Source: Flammeovirgaceae bacterium SG7u.111 (GTDB lineage: Bacteria > Bacteroidota > Bacteroidia > Cytophagales > Flammeovirgaceae). Taken from it: a stretch of 64,000 bases of DNA. Of this stretch, positions 8,289-18,017 are shown piece by piece. The stretch covers positions 3,983,635 through 4,047,634 of the forward strand of contig CP139021.1 of NCBI GenBank assembly GCA_034044135.1, given 5' to 3'. The notes under the pieces are model-generated. The model was not told where the DNA came from. It saw nothing but the letters and a program-made list of their open reading frames with translations, and ran no database searches. Each line of letters starts with the position of its first letter. The stretch's first letter is position 1. Both the position numbers and the translations under genes were made by a program.

Positions 8289-8684
8289 ATGGATATAAAA
8301 CGATTAATTCTCGCAGCGGTCGTTGCGTGGTGCTTAGGAGTAAGTGCTTATTCTTGCTCTTACTTATTCACCTTGTTGAACGACCCTGAAATGCAAGCGA
8401 ATATTATACTTACCATTGCGCTAATTCCAAGCGCTATTATTGGAGCAAGATTTTACTATGCAAAAGAGGAAGTGAACGGCTTCAAACTAGGAAGTATGAT
8501 GTTTTTGGTCACCATGTGTTTAGATGCGCTAATTACCGTCCCCTTACTGATTATTCCAAGTGGAGGAAGCTACCTTTCCTTCTTCTCAGATCTTGGATTT
8601 TGGTTGATTGCCGTGGAGTATATTTTGGTAGTAGGAACCTATTCGGCTTATCTAGCTCGGTCTCGTAAAAGACAAGTTTTTTGA
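8289..8684 (+). CDS. DUF5367-like four-helix membrane protein
   Basis: 131 residues with four hydrophobic helices (about 5-25, 38-54, 67-88, 102-124), a short charged C-terminus and no catalytic motif. The size and helix pattern fit the DUF5367 family of Bacteroidota; no function is known. It is 6 bases behind the NmrA gene, so it is probably co-transcribed. Confidence 0.6.
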   Translation: MDIKRLILAAVVAWCLGVSAYSCSYLFTLLNDPEMQANIILTIALIPSAIIGARFYYAKEEVNGFKLGSMMFLVTMCLDALITVPLLIIPSGGSYLSFFSDLGFWLIAVEYILVVGTYSAYLARSRKRQVF

Positions 8685-8764
8685 TATTGACGAGACAATT
8701 TTCGCCTCAATTCAATTGGTTTAATATATTTGCTAAGTTTTGTAAACATCTAAAAACCAGTTAA

Positions 8765-9775
8765 ATGAATTTAATTGTATTTAAGACATTTGTAATGTTC
8801 ACAATGGCTTTTGCCTTCTCATTTCAAGTGAGCTCACAATCCTTCCAGTTTGATAATCCACTAGCTGAAGAACGTGCCGACCCTTGGGTATATAAAACTG
8901 AAGATGGTATCTATTATTTAATTGCCACCGTTCCTGCCTACGACCGTATTGTAATCAGGAAAGCTGACAGCATAAATGGTTTGAAAGGTGCAAAAGAAAA
9001 AGAGGTTTGGCACAAGCACGACAAAGGTGTGATGAGCCACCACATTTGGGCACCTGAGTTACACAGAATTGATGGCAAATGGTATATCTATTTTGCCGCA
9101 GGTGAAGCTGAAAATATTTGGAATATCAGAATGTGGGCGCTGTCCAATTCTTCGGATGACCCAATGGAGGGAGAATGGAAAGAAGAAGGAAGAATAATGA
9201 CCGACAGAGATTCTTTCTCTTTGGACGCTACCTCTTTTGTGCACAAAGGCAAAAGGTACATGATATGGGCACAGAACATTACAGAGGGAAAACAAGGAAC
9301 TGCTTTGGTGATGTCAGAAATGAAAGACCCTACTACGCTCAAAGGACCAGAAGTGGTATTGACAGAGCCTGAGTTTTCTTGGGAAAAAGTAAAATACAAT
9401 GTAAACGAAGGCCCTGCAGTGATCAATAGAAATGGGAAAATCTTTGTTACCTATTCGGCAAGTGCTACCAATTCCAATTACTGCTTGGGCTTGCTTTGGA
9501 TAGATGAAGATACCGACCTGTTGGACGTCAACAACTGGCACAAATCTCCTGGACCTGTTTTCCATTCCAATGAAGATGTAAAAAGGTTTGGCCCTGGGCA
9601 CAATTCATTCACCACCGCCGAAGATGGAGAAACCGTCATCATGATTTACCATGCACGTGATTATAAGGGAATAAAAGGAGATGAATTGTCAGACCCGAAC
9701 CGTGCTACTCGTGCCCGTGAAGTAAAATGGACACCAAGTGGTTTCCCTGATTTTATGCAAAAGAAGGAAGACTAA
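8765..9775 (+). CDS. Secreted GH43-family glycosidase (arabinanase/xylosidase type)
   Basis: 336 residues with a signal peptide of about 25 residues ending SSQS. The five-bladed propeller catalytic set of GH43 is present: base Asp39 in RADPWVY, pKa-modulating Asp154 in FSLDATS, acid Glu215 in NVNEGPAV. The family removes L-arabinose, D-xylose or D-galactose from plant or algal polysaccharides with inversion; the substrate cannot be set from motifs. A single catalytic domain without carbohydrate-binding module. A TATATTTG box lies at 8725-8732, but no clear -33 element was found. A strong terminator follows, so it is probably monocistronic though next to the GH28 gene. Confidence 0.88.
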   Translation: MNLIVFKTFVMFTMAFAFSFQVSSQSFQFDNPLAEERADPWVYKTEDGIYYLIATVPAYDRIVIRKADSINGLKGAKEKEVWHKHDKGVMSHHIWAPELHRIDGKWYIYFAAGEAENIWNIRMWALSNSSDDPMEGEWKEEGRIMTDRDSFSLDATSFVHKGKRYMIWAQNITEGKQGTALVMSEMKDPTTLKGPEVVLTEPEFSWEKVKYNVNEGPAVINRNGKIFVTYSASATNSNYCLGLLWIDEDTDLLDVNNWHKSPGPVFHSNEDVKRFGPGHNSFTTAEDGETVIMIYHARDYKGIKGDELSDPNRATRAREVKWTPSGFPDFMQKKED

Positions 9776-9798
9776 GTGAAAGCTTTTCGTGAAGAAAC

Positions 9799-9841
9799 AA
9801 AAGAGGGCATGGCAATTTAGTTATTGCTTATGCCCTCTTTT
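9799..9841 (+). terminator. Rho-independent terminator after the GH43 gene
   Basis: Twelve-base perfect arms AAAAGAGGGCAT (9799-9810) and ATGCCCTCTTTT (9830-9841) with an inner GCAAT/ATTGC pairing. Its position also rules out a start of the next gene at 9824. Confidence 0.85.
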
Positions 9842-9895
9842 CCAATTACTAAAATATATTTTAGAACATATTTCACCCAACCCATTAATAAGAAA

Positions 9896-11251
9896 ATGAA
9901 ACTATTATCGACATTAACTATCTGCATAGTAGGCTTAGCCCTATTTTCTTGCTCGCCCAAAACGGATACCCCACCACCCATTCCTCCTCTCACCGCCGAT
10001 GTATTTCCCGATGGCACAGAAATTCCTGACTGGTTTTCCGACACTACCAAAATTACCTTAGCTGAACTAGGAACACAATTCATCATTACTGACTATGGAG
10101 TGAAGGAGGACAGCACTGTGCTCCAAACCGAAGCTATTCAGCAGACAATTGACAATGCTGCCGAACAAGGTGGAGGCGTGGTCATAATTCCTAAAGGAGT
10201 TTATTTGAGCGGAGCTTTGTTCTTCAAACCGAAAACCTCTCTCTACCTTGCCGAAGGAGCTGTGCTGAAAGGCTCGGACAAGATTGAGGATTATCCTAAA
10301 ATACCTTCGAGAATGGAAGGGCAAAACTTGGCCTATTTCCCAGCCTTGATCAACGCCTATGGCGTAGATGGCTTTAGTATTTCGGGAAAAGGAACGCTCA
10401 ATGGAAATGGTATGAACTATTGGAAAGCTTTTTGGCAGCGCCGAGAAGAAAACCCTGACTGCACCAACTTAGAGGTTTCCCGACCTCGCTTGGTGTTCAT
10501 TTGGGACTGTGATAATGTCCAATTGCAAGATGTAAAATTGATCAATGCTGGATTTTGGTCAAGCCATTATTACCAGTGCAACAATGTGAAAATACTCGAC
10601 CTTTTTATCTACTCGCCTTACCAGCCCATAAAGGCGCCAAGCACCGATGCAATTGACCTTGACGTATGTTCGAATGTGCTAATAAAAGACTGCTACATGT
10701 CCGTGAACGACGATGCAATTGCCTTGAAAGGAGGAAAAGGTCCCTTAGCCGACAAAGACAGCCTCAACGGGGAGAACACCAATATCATTATAGAAAATTG
10801 TGAATTTGGCTTTTGCCACTCTGCTCTTACCTGCGGCAGTGAATCTATCCACAACAAGAACATCATTATGCGGGATTGTTTTGTGACCGAAGCAAAAAGG
10901 CTCTTATGGCTTAAAATGAGAGATGACACTCCACAGAAATACGAATACATCACCGTAAAAAACATCAAAGGACAAGTCCATAGCTGTATTTATGTAAAAC
11001 CTTGGAGTCAGTTCTTCGATCTTAAAGGACAAACAGAAAGACCCATTTCGACTGGGGAACATGTAACCATGAGCAACTTGGACTTGAAATGTGATATCTT
11101 TTTCGATGTGAAAACGAATGAGTTCAACCAGCTTTCGCATTTCGTTTTTGAGGACATGGTGATTGAGACTAAAAATCCTGAGGTAGATAAAAGCATCATT
11201 GAGGATTTTACACTCAAAAATGTAATGGTAAACAACAGTCTGGTTCAGTAA
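9896..11251 (+). CDS. GH28-family polygalacturonase/rhamnogalacturonase lipoprotein
   Basis: 451 residues from the ATG at 9896, which gives a lipoprotein signal ending LALFSC (Cys19). The right-handed beta-helix with GH28 active-site order is visible: STDAIDLD, NDDAIALKGG, then the CHSALTCGSE block in place of the usual G-H-G, and RLLWLKMR in place of R-I-K. The Asp residues needed for inverting hydrolysis are present. The family cuts galacturonan or rhamnogalacturonan; the altered GHG block points to an exo or rhamnogalacturonan branch rather than a classic endo-polygalacturonase. Probably cell-surface or periplasmic. Its neighbour GH43 could remove side chains of the same pectin. Confidence 0.85.
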   Translation: MKLLSTLTICIVGLALFSCSPKTDTPPPIPPLTADVFPDGTEIPDWFSDTTKITLAELGTQFIITDYGVKEDSTVLQTEAIQQTIDNAAEQGGGVVIIPKGVYLSGALFFKPKTSLYLAEGAVLKGSDKIEDYPKIPSRMEGQNLAYFPALINAYGVDGFSISGKGTLNGNGMNYWKAFWQRREENPDCTNLEVSRPRLVFIWDCDNVQLQDVKLINAGFWSSHYYQCNNVKILDLFIYSPYQPIKAPSTDAIDLDVCSNVLIKDCYMSVNDDAIALKGGKGPLADKDSLNGENTNIIIENCEFGFCHSALTCGSESIHNKNIIMRDCFVTEAKRLLWLKMRDDTPQKYEYITVKNIKGQVHSCIYVKPWSQFFDLKGQTERPISTGEHVTMSNLDLKCDIFFDVKTNEFNQLSHFVFEDMVIETKNPEVDKSIIEDFTLKNVMVNNSLVQ

Positions 11252-11271
11252 ACTAAAAAAGGATAGGCTTT

Positions 11272-11306
11272 AAAAAAAGACGTTACCCACCGTGGCGTCT
11301 TTTTTT
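11272..11306 (+). terminator. Rho-independent terminator after the GH28 gene
   Basis: Eleven-base arms, seven A plus GACG (11272-11282) and CGTC plus seven T (11296-11306), around a 13-base loop that contains CCAC/GTGG. Confidence 0.85.
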
Positions 11307-11588
11307 GTCTATTTTGCAACTTCCTTTTCATAAAAGTTTATAAACTGGATTTCCTTTCTAGGTAAACACATCGATTCAACATGATTTTACCCGGTACTTG
11401 GGGAGACCTAAGTTTATAGGTGATTGTCTAAGGTTTAAAAGAAGCTGGAGGCTAGAAATTAGAAAAATCATCTCTTGGAGTTTAACTTTTTTTCCCAACC
11501 TCTTCATTATCCATCTTAAATTACTTTCCTTTAAGCATCAAGTAGGTTCATAGAGAGTTTCTATATCACTAACAAAACCACAAATTGA
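11307..11588. other. AT-rich leader before the dikinase-like gene; no feature recognised
   Basis: No ORF, hairpin or consensus promoter was identified in this stretch. It probably contains the promoter of the next gene. Confidence 0.4.
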
Positions 11589-13538
11589 ATGGCGAATATC
11601 CCAGCAATAGTTAGAAGCTTTGGCTCAACGTACTTATTAATCTTCTTGCTCTCAACCTTTGGGTTTGCCCAAAATATCTATATAGAAAAGAAATTTCAAT
11701 TCTTGTCTTTTGAGAAAATACCAACTTGGGTTGGTGTAGCTGCTAACTGGGAAAAAGCCTCACCAAGCATTCACTTGTACGATGGCTCACGCTATAAAGG
11801 GCACGCAGAATATATCTCCAAAGGGCTACAAACAGGAATTTCCTTTCAGCAATTCAAAGACCAAGTAAGAAACCCTCAAACTCGGAAATACATGCCCTTT
11901 TTCCTCTTTGATCTCAGAGGAATGAACATCCAGCTTGGGGGAACGAACTACAACTGGGCACTCCGAATGGAAGATTACAGGTATCTTGACAACCCACAGC
12001 AAATGCAGGAAACTTGCCTGAGGTTGCTCAATACGGTCGCCCAATACATCAACCAACAAGCCGGGGGGCGTTCAAAGGGTATTCTCATTTTGCCTACCTA
12101 CGAAAAGGCAACGCCAAACACTTCCATTGCCCCCGCTATTAATCAGCGTGGATACCCGAATTTGACCCTTGGGCAACTAGCGAGCAAAGCTGGTGGTAAA
12201 AAAATTGAGGTGCTCAATGCGGGAACGGCATTTGGATACCTCCGATATGTTTCTAAAAACAACACTGAGTTCCAGCCCTCTCCTCAAGATATTTTGATTT
12301 ATGAAGAGCTTCCACAGCGTGTGCCACCCGTTGGGGGAATCATCACGTTACAACCACAAACTCCTCTTTCGCACATAAATTTACTCGCCAAAAACAGAGG
12401 TACTATCAACCTGTACGTTACGGACTTGAAATCACTTTTGCATGCCGACGAGCTTATCAATAAACTAGTGAAGATTGGATGTTCGGAGCGTAAGGTTTTC
12501 ATTTCGGAAGCTAGCATGGAAGAGGCGAAGGCGTTTTGGGCAAAACGAGTAGTCAAAGTTGCCATTCCGCAACCCAAGCTGTCGGTGAGTTCTATTGTTG
12601 ATTTGAACATGACCAATACTCAGCAGGGAATTCCTTTTGTAGGTGCGAAGGCAGCAAATTATGCCCTCATCCGCCAATCGCTCCCGGCATATGTTCGCCA
12701 AGGATACGCAATTCCGTTTACCCATTATTTTACCACTATCAAAAACTGCGGCGCAGATAAACTTATCCAAGCCCTAGCTAGCCAAAAACTTCAACGGAAT
12801 GATAGAAATGCCTTTTTGAAAAAGATACGAGAAACCATTCTTGCTGCCTCCATCGATAAATCATTGCTATTGGAGGTAAATACCCTGATCTCGCAAAAGT
12901 TCAACAACGCTAAAATCAGGCTGAGAAGCTCGACCAATTGCGAAGACTTACCAGAGTTCAACGGTGCGGGACTTTACGAATCCAAAGGCTTTAAGAAAGC
13001 AGATGGGGATGAGGTATTGGAACGAAAAATCCTTCAAGTGTATGCCTCTTTGTGGAGTCCATTAGCTTATGAGGAAAGAGAATACTACTTTATTGACCAC
13101 GCAAAAGTGGGGATGGCGATCTTGATTAACCAAGCATTTCCCGATGAATATGCCAATGGCGTTGCGCTTTCGATGGTAGAAAAGGAAAACATTTCTATCT
13201 ATATAAATTCACAGTTTGGAGAAAATGCAGTAACCAATCCTGAGAATGGGCAAATTCCCGAATCTATTATTTTCCCAAATGGGTTGAAGGACAATTATAA
13301 CGTCAGGACTCGTTCCAATATCCACGATGTCTTTGCACAACCTTTCTTAAAACATCACCTTTCTGTACTTAAAAAAGCTGCGTTGGAAATCCATTACCTC
13401 CTCACCCAAAGAGCTGAGAAAAGGGAAGACACTTCCTTTGGTATTGACATTGAGTTCAAGCTGATGGAAGAGGCAGGACAGCATAAACTTTATATAAAAC
13501 AGGCACGATTGCTACAAGTCATATTACCAAGCCATTAA
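11589..13538 (+). CDS. Secreted protein with swivelling phosphohistidine-like and PEP/pyruvate-dikinase ATP-grasp domains
   Basis: 649 residues with a hydrophobic signal segment at about 12-27 ending FGFAQ. Residues 250-290 carry TPLSHINLLAKNRGT, resembling the mobile phosphohistidine domain of PEP synthase relatives. After a linker, residues 350-640 match the PPDK N-terminal ATP-grasp fold: GAKAANYALIR, then IRLRSSTNCEDLPEFNGAGLYES and a late FGIDIEFKL and LYIKQARLL. The order His-domain then ATP-grasp is that of alpha-glucan water dikinases, not PEP synthase. An exported dikinase would lack ATP, so it may be degenerate or act otherwise. No neighbour explains it; the next gene is a lipoprotein 43 bases downstream. 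Confidence 0.7.
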   Translation: MANIPAIVRSFGSTYLLIFLLSTFGFAQNIYIEKKFQFLSFEKIPTWVGVAANWEKASPSIHLYDGSRYKGHAEYISKGLQTGISFQQFKDQVRNPQTRKYMPFFLFDLRGMNIQLGGTNYNWALRMEDYRYLDNPQQMQETCLRLLNTVAQYINQQAGGRSKGILILPTYEKATPNTSIAPAINQRGYPNLTLGQLASKAGGKKIEVLNAGTAFGYLRYVSKNNTEFQPSPQDILIYEELPQRVPPVGGIITLQPQTPLSHINLLAKNRGTINLYVTDLKSLLHADELINKLVKIGCSERKVFISEASMEEAKAFWAKRVVKVAIPQPKLSVSSIVDLNMTNTQQGIPFVGAKAANYALIRQSLPAYVRQGYAIPFTHYFTTIKNCGADKLIQALASQKLQRNDRNAFLKKIRETILAASIDKSLLLEVNTLISQKFNNAKIRLRSSTNCEDLPEFNGAGLYESKGFKKADGDEVLERKILQVYASLWSPLAYEEREYYFIDHAKVGMAILINQAFPDEYANGVALSMVEKENISIYINSQFGENAVTNPENGQIPESIIFPNGLKDNYNVRTRSNIHDVFAQPFLKHHLSVLKKAALEIHYLLTQRAEKREDTSFGIDIEFKLMEEAGQHKLYIKQARLLQVILPSH

Positions 13539-13581
13539 AAGATATTTTTACATTTTTTTTTCGATTACAAAACCACTACTC

Positions 13582-14355
13582 ATGCTTAAAAAACACCTCC
13601 TATTTTTCGTAGCTATTCCCTTGTTGCTTTGGCAATGTGCTGAAAAGAAAGATGATACAATTAGCAAAGGAGAGTTAGCCTTGTTATCTTCCCTTGAAGA
13701 ACTAGCAGGCTGGGACTGGAACCTGACTCCAGAAATAGATCCTGATAGCTTGGTTGAGGTAGCTAGCGAACAACTAACCAAGGTGTTGGCAACAAAAGTG
13801 TACGATGAAAATGATTCGATAGAAAACCTAAAAATCACGATCTCGCCTGACGGATTGGTAAGAGTGTTTACTTTCTCCTATTATTCTGGGGGGACACGGG
13901 GCGAAATCAATAATTCTGTAATTCAGTTTCAGCTTTCCAAGGGCAAATACCTTGTTGCTCCATCGGGTATTGAGGCTTCATTTCATCAAATACACAAGCT
14001 CCCTTCAGCCAATAAAACATTATATTTACTTATTGGAGAAGAGACTGGGGAAAGCAGGCTGTTAATTGGAGTTGCCAAAACCATTGAAATCACTCCTGAT
14101 AATATCCATCTTGAGTATCCAGGCTTTGCAGGTAAGTACCCCACGCTAATGTATTTTGACTACCTTAACCCTGAAGCAGATTGCTTTGCCTGTATTGACT
14201 ACAACCCTGATTCACATCAATTGGAGCTTGGTGTAATGGATGAAAATGATCATCTGAGAGGATGGGTAGGGAGAAAATTAATAGAAGAAGACAAAATAGC
14301 CTTTAGTCATTTAGTTTTTAAGGACGATCAATTTATTACCGAAAAGAAGAAATAA
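13582..14355 (+). CDS. Lipoprotein of unknown function
   Basis: 257 residues. A short signal (FFVAIPLLLWQC) ends at Cys19, a plausible lipobox. The rest is beta-rich and soluble, with no repeat and no recognised domain; two Cys in ADCFACIDY near residue 199 may pair or bind metal. It follows the dikinase-like gene by 43 bases on the same strand and may be co-transcribed. I do not recognise the family. Confidence 0.75.
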   Translation: MLKKHLLFFVAIPLLLWQCAEKKDDTISKGELALLSSLEELAGWDWNLTPEIDPDSLVEVASEQLTKVLATKVYDENDSIENLKITISPDGLVRVFTFSYYSGGTRGEINNSVIQFQLSKGKYLVAPSGIEASFHQIHKLPSANKTLYLLIGEETGESRLLIGVAKTIEITPDNIHLEYPGFAGKYPTLMYFDYLNPEADCFACIDYNPDSHQLELGVMDENDHLRGWVGRKLIEEDKIAFSHLVFKDDQFITEKKK

Positions 14356-14905
14356 ACAAACCTGTATTTGTAGAATATCAAAGCAAGAGCACGAAGTTAT
14401 AAACTAATCAGGAGATCATTTCTTTTAAACTTAATTAGCAAAGCAATTAAATAGTAAAAACAACCATAACATATATTAGCAAATATAAATACCTGAAGAG
14501 TGATTGAAATCATATTTCGCCTTCACAAACAAAAAACATATGTTCTTATGACTGTATAACAGTTGTTTTAAGAGAATATCCAAATGAACAAAACTACTCC
14601 CAACCCTTCTATTTAGGTTCTATAATTAGAATTTAACTAAAAAAACTGTCCGAAATAAAGAATTCCAAGCCACCTATTCGTGAAAGAAACTGGGGATACT
14701 CCCAAAAATCGGGTATGCAAATACATATCATATAGTTAATATGATTAACTTCATAGTACAAGCAAGTTTCCCGCTCTATAATTGTAATGTTGGTGAACAG
14801 AAAGACTCATTCAAATACAATTAATAGGGTCAAATCTAAACAGCCAGCCCCAGTTCAATTTATCATACTCCAAACCAATCGTGAAACTAAAGTTAAACTA
14901 TTACT
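14356..14905. promoter_or_regulatory. 550-bp leader of pflB with a 7-5-7 inverted repeat at 14727-14745
   Basis: No gene is seen. ATCATAT (14727-14733) and ATATGAT (14739-14745) form a perfect inverted repeat with a 5-base spacer, 160 bases before pflB; it could be an operator, although it does not match the FNR consensus TTGAT-N4-ATCAA. The long leader is unusual next to the compact spacing elsewhere in the window and probably carries oxygen or redox control of the fermentative operon. Confidence 0.4.
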
Positions 14906-17131
14906 ATGGTTGCTGAATTAAAATTTAAAGAAGGAATATGGGCAACTTCTATTGAGCCCAAAGATTTTGTTTCCCTAAACATCACTCCTTATTACGGAGA
15001 CCACCATTTTCTTTGCGGCCCTACCGACGCCACAAAAGCTTTGTGGGAAACTTGTAAGCAAGAACTCAAAAAAGAGCGTAGCAAAAAAGGCTTACACTCT
15101 GTAGACACCAGTACCATTTCTGCATCCAATGCATTTGCCGCTGGATATATCGACCAAGAAAAAGAAACAATTGTTGGCTTGCAAACAGATGCGTTGCTGA
15201 AGCGTGCCATGAAGCCTTTTGGAGGCTACAAGGTAGTGGAAAAAGCATTGTCTGAGCACGGCCTCAAACCTGCCGATAAAGTTGTAGAGGTTTTTAAATA
15301 TGCTAAAACGCACAACGATGGCGTTTTTGATGCCTATACCGATGAAATAAGGAAATACCGTTCTCTTGGCTTTTTAACAGGCCTACCTGATAATTATGCA
15401 CGTGGCCGTATTATTGGTGATTACCGTCGCTTAGCTCTATACGGCATCAACCGCTTGATTGAAGGAAAGAAAGAAGACCTTGCCAACATAAAAGGACCTA
15501 TGACCGAAAGTGTGATCCGTTTGCGAGAAGAAGTTTCGGAGCAAATCAGAGCACTTGGCCAAATGATAGAAATGGGCAAAACCTATGGGCTAGACCTTTC
15601 CCGCCCTGCACAAAATGCCCAAGAGGCTATCCAATGGACATACATGGGCTATTTGGCTGCCGTGAAAGAGCAAGACGGTGCTGCCATGTCACTAGGAAGT
15701 GTTTCTTCATTTTTTGATGTTTACATCCAACATGACCTTGAAAACGGCATAATCACCGAAGAACAAGCGCAGGAGTATATCGACCATTTTGTAATGAAAC
15801 TCCGCATGGTTCGCCATTTGCGCATGGAAGCTTACGATCAAATATTTGCCGGTGACCCAACTTGGGTTACAGAATCGCTTGGCGGCCAATTGATTGATGG
15901 GCGTACCAAAGTAACCAAAACGGCTTTCCGTTTCTTGAACACGCTTTACAACCTCGGTCCATCTCCTGAGCCAAACATTACCGTTCTTTGGTCACAAGAT
16001 TTACCCGAAGGGTTCAAAAATTACTGTGCGAAGGTCTCTATCGAAACATCGTCTATTCAATACGAAAACGACGACCTGATGCGTAACAACCGCAACAGCG
16101 ACGATTATGGTATCGCATGTTGTGTTTCCTTCCAAGAACTTGGCAAGCATATCCAATTCTTTGGTGCACGTACCAACCTTGCCAAAACGTTACTGTTGGC
16201 GATAAACAAAGGAAGGTGTGAAAATACAGGAACTGAAATTGTAGCAAGTATCCCTACGCTGAAAGATGGCTACCTTGATTACGATGAGGTAATGAAAAAC
16301 TTTAGACATGCAATGAAGGACGTTGCTCGTGTTTACAACGAGGCGATGAACATTATCCATTACATGCATGATAAGTACTATTATGAGAAAGCGCAAATGG
16401 CGCTGATTGATACCAATCCTCGTATCAACATTGCTTATGGAATCGCAGGCCTTTCTATTGTTGCCGACTCACTATCGGCTATCAAACATGCGAAAGTGAA
16501 GCCGATAAGAAACGAAGATGGATTAACCGTTGATTTTGCCATAGAAGGTGAATTCCCGAAATATGGAAACGACGACGACCGAGTGGATTATATTGCCCGT
16601 GATATTGTAGCAGCCTTCAATGCTGAGCTGGCAAAATTACCAGTGTACAAAGGCGCTTCTCCTACTCTTTCGGTACTTACCATCACTTCAAACGTGACGT
16701 ATGGTATGAAAACTGGGGCTACGCCAGACGGCAGGGCGAAAGGTGTTCCATTTGCACCGGGAGCTAACCCAATGCACGGACGAGACACTCACGGATTGAT
16801 TGCATCGTTGAACTCGGTTTCTAAAATCGATTACAAAGATTCACAAGATGGAATCTCGAACACTCTGTCTGTTGTGCCTAAATCTCTTGGAGGAAGCGCT
16901 GAGGAAAGGATTGGCAATCTTGTATCTACGCTCGACGGATATTTCGGCCGCAATGCTCAGCACTTGAACGTGAACGTACTTGATCGTAAGTTGCTGGAAG
17001 ATGCAATGGAACATCCAGAAGAGTATCCGCAACTCACCATTCGGGTTTCTGGATATGCGGTAAACTTTGTACGCCTAACCCGCGAGCAACAGCAGGAAGT
17101 ACTCACCCGTTCGTTCCACGATTCACTTTAA
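14906..17131 (+). CDS. pflB: Pyruvate formate-lyase (formate C-acetyltransferase)
   Basis: 741 residues, near the usual 740-760. It converts pyruvate and CoA to acetyl-CoA and formate by a glycyl-radical mechanism in the cytoplasm. The active-site pair Cys405-Cys406 is in YGIACCVSF, and the radical Gly716 is in RVSGYAVNF near the C-terminus, so the enzyme should be functional. pflA, its activating enzyme, and a FocA-type channel follow on the same strand. Presence of the set means that the organism can ferment or grow with little oxygen. Confidence 0.97.
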   Translation: MVAELKFKEGIWATSIEPKDFVSLNITPYYGDHHFLCGPTDATKALWETCKQELKKERSKKGLHSVDTSTISASNAFAAGYIDQEKETIVGLQTDALLKRAMKPFGGYKVVEKALSEHGLKPADKVVEVFKYAKTHNDGVFDAYTDEIRKYRSLGFLTGLPDNYARGRIIGDYRRLALYGINRLIEGKKEDLANIKGPMTESVIRLREEVSEQIRALGQMIEMGKTYGLDLSRPAQNAQEAIQWTYMGYLAAVKEQDGAAMSLGSVSSFFDVYIQHDLENGIITEEQAQEYIDHFVMKLRMVRHLRMEAYDQIFAGDPTWVTESLGGQLIDGRTKVTKTAFRFLNTLYNLGPSPEPNITVLWSQDLPEGFKNYCAKVSIETSSIQYENDDLMRNNRNSDDYGIACCVSFQELGKHIQFFGARTNLAKTLLLAINKGRCENTGTEIVASIPTLKDGYLDYDEVMKNFRHAMKDVARVYNEAMNIIHYMHDKYYYEKAQMALIDTNPRINIAYGIAGLSIVADSLSAIKHAKVKPIRNEDGLTVDFAIEGEFPKYGNDDDRVDYIARDIVAAFNAELAKLPVYKGASPTLSVLTITSNVTYGMKTGATPDGRAKGVPFAPGANPMHGRDTHGLIASLNSVSKIDYKDSQDGISNTLSVVPKSLGGSAEERIGNLVSTLDGYFGRNAQHLNVNVLDRKLLEDAMEHPEEYPQLTIRVSGYAVNFVRLTREQQQEVLTRSFHDSL

Positions 17132-17158
17132 GGCAACCTGCCTTCCTATGATAAAAAG

Positions 17159-17195
17159 CATGCTGTTCGATGAAAGTTGAACAGCATGTCTTATG
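17159..17195 (+). terminator. Hairpin terminator between pflB and pflA
   Basis: Perfect 10-bp arms CATGCTGTTC (17159-17168) and GAACAGCATG (17179-17188), then a T-rich run. It ends about 20 bases before the pflA start, so it may act as a partial terminator that lowers pflA relative to pflB. Confidence 0.7.
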
Positions 17196-17213
17196 TTTTT
17201 TTACTTTTGTTTG

Positions 17214-17948
17214 ATGAACAAAAAGCTAAAAGTACATTCTATCGAATCTTTCGGGACTCATGACGGACCAGGCGTACGCATGGTAGTTTTTTTACAGGGC
17301 TGTAACATCAAGTGCCTATACTGCCAAAATGCTGATACCATACCGGGTAAAGGAGGGACAGAATACGATATAGATGATTTGGTAAAAAGAGCCGAGGGCA
17401 TGAAAGGATATTTCGGCAAAAAAGGCGGAGTTACGGTTTCAGGAGGTGAGCCTCTGCTTCAGGCTGATGCATTAATCCCGTTCTTTCAAAAACTTAGCGA
17501 AAAAGGAATACATACAAACATCGATACCAACGGTACTATAGTCAACCCAGATTCGGAGAAGATCATCACCGAAATGGCTGACCTAGTCATGTTCGATATC
17601 AAACACGCTACGCCCGAAGGGTTCAAAACACTGGTTGGCAGAAACTTGTATAAGAAGTCCGAAAAACTGATTGAACTGAGGGAGAAAAGTCAAAAGCCTA
17701 TTTGGTTTCGGTATGTATTAGTCCCAGGCTATACCGATAGCCACGAATACCTGCACATGATTGGCAAAAAATACAAAGACTACAAACAAATAGAACGCTT
17801 TCAGCTTCTGCCCTACCACAAGCTTGGCATCTACAAATGGGAAGCCTTGGGAGAGAAATATGAACTGAACGACACACCTGAAAATACGGAAGAACAGATT
17901 AAAGAAGCAGAAGGTATTTTAAAGAATTACTTTGAGAATGTAATCTAA
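17214..17948 (+). CDS. pflA: Pyruvate formate-lyase-activating enzyme (radical SAM)
   Basis: 244 residues from the ATG at 17214; an upstream in-frame start at 17193 lies in the T run of the terminator. The radical SAM cluster motif C-x3-C-x2-C is at Cys30, Cys34 and Cys37 (GCNIKCLYC), preceded by SIESFGTHDGPGVR, typical of glycyl-radical activases, and followed by a GGEPLL SAM-binding motif. It abstracts a hydrogen from Gly716 of PflB. The length is normal for PflA without extra ferredoxin domain. Confidence 0.96.
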   Translation: MNKKLKVHSIESFGTHDGPGVRMVVFLQGCNIKCLYCQNADTIPGKGGTEYDIDDLVKRAEGMKGYFGKKGGVTVSGGEPLLQADALIPFFQKLSEKGIHTNIDTNGTIVNPDSEKIITEMADLVMFDIKHATPEGFKTLVGRNLYKKSEKLIELREKSQKPIWFRYVLVPGYTDSHEYLHMIGKKYKDYKQIERFQLLPYHKLGIYKWEALGEKYELNDTPENTEEQIKEAEGILKNYFENVI

Positions 17949-18017
17949 AATGAGATAGGAAGTAACCAAATCGTATTCTTTCAAAAACACAACCAACTTT
18001 TTAAACTACTAAGAAGA

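Noticed and set aside
9824-9895. Upstream start for the GH28 gene
   Set aside because: It lies inside the terminator hairpin of the GH43 gene; the ATG at 9896 starts a proper lipoprotein signal.
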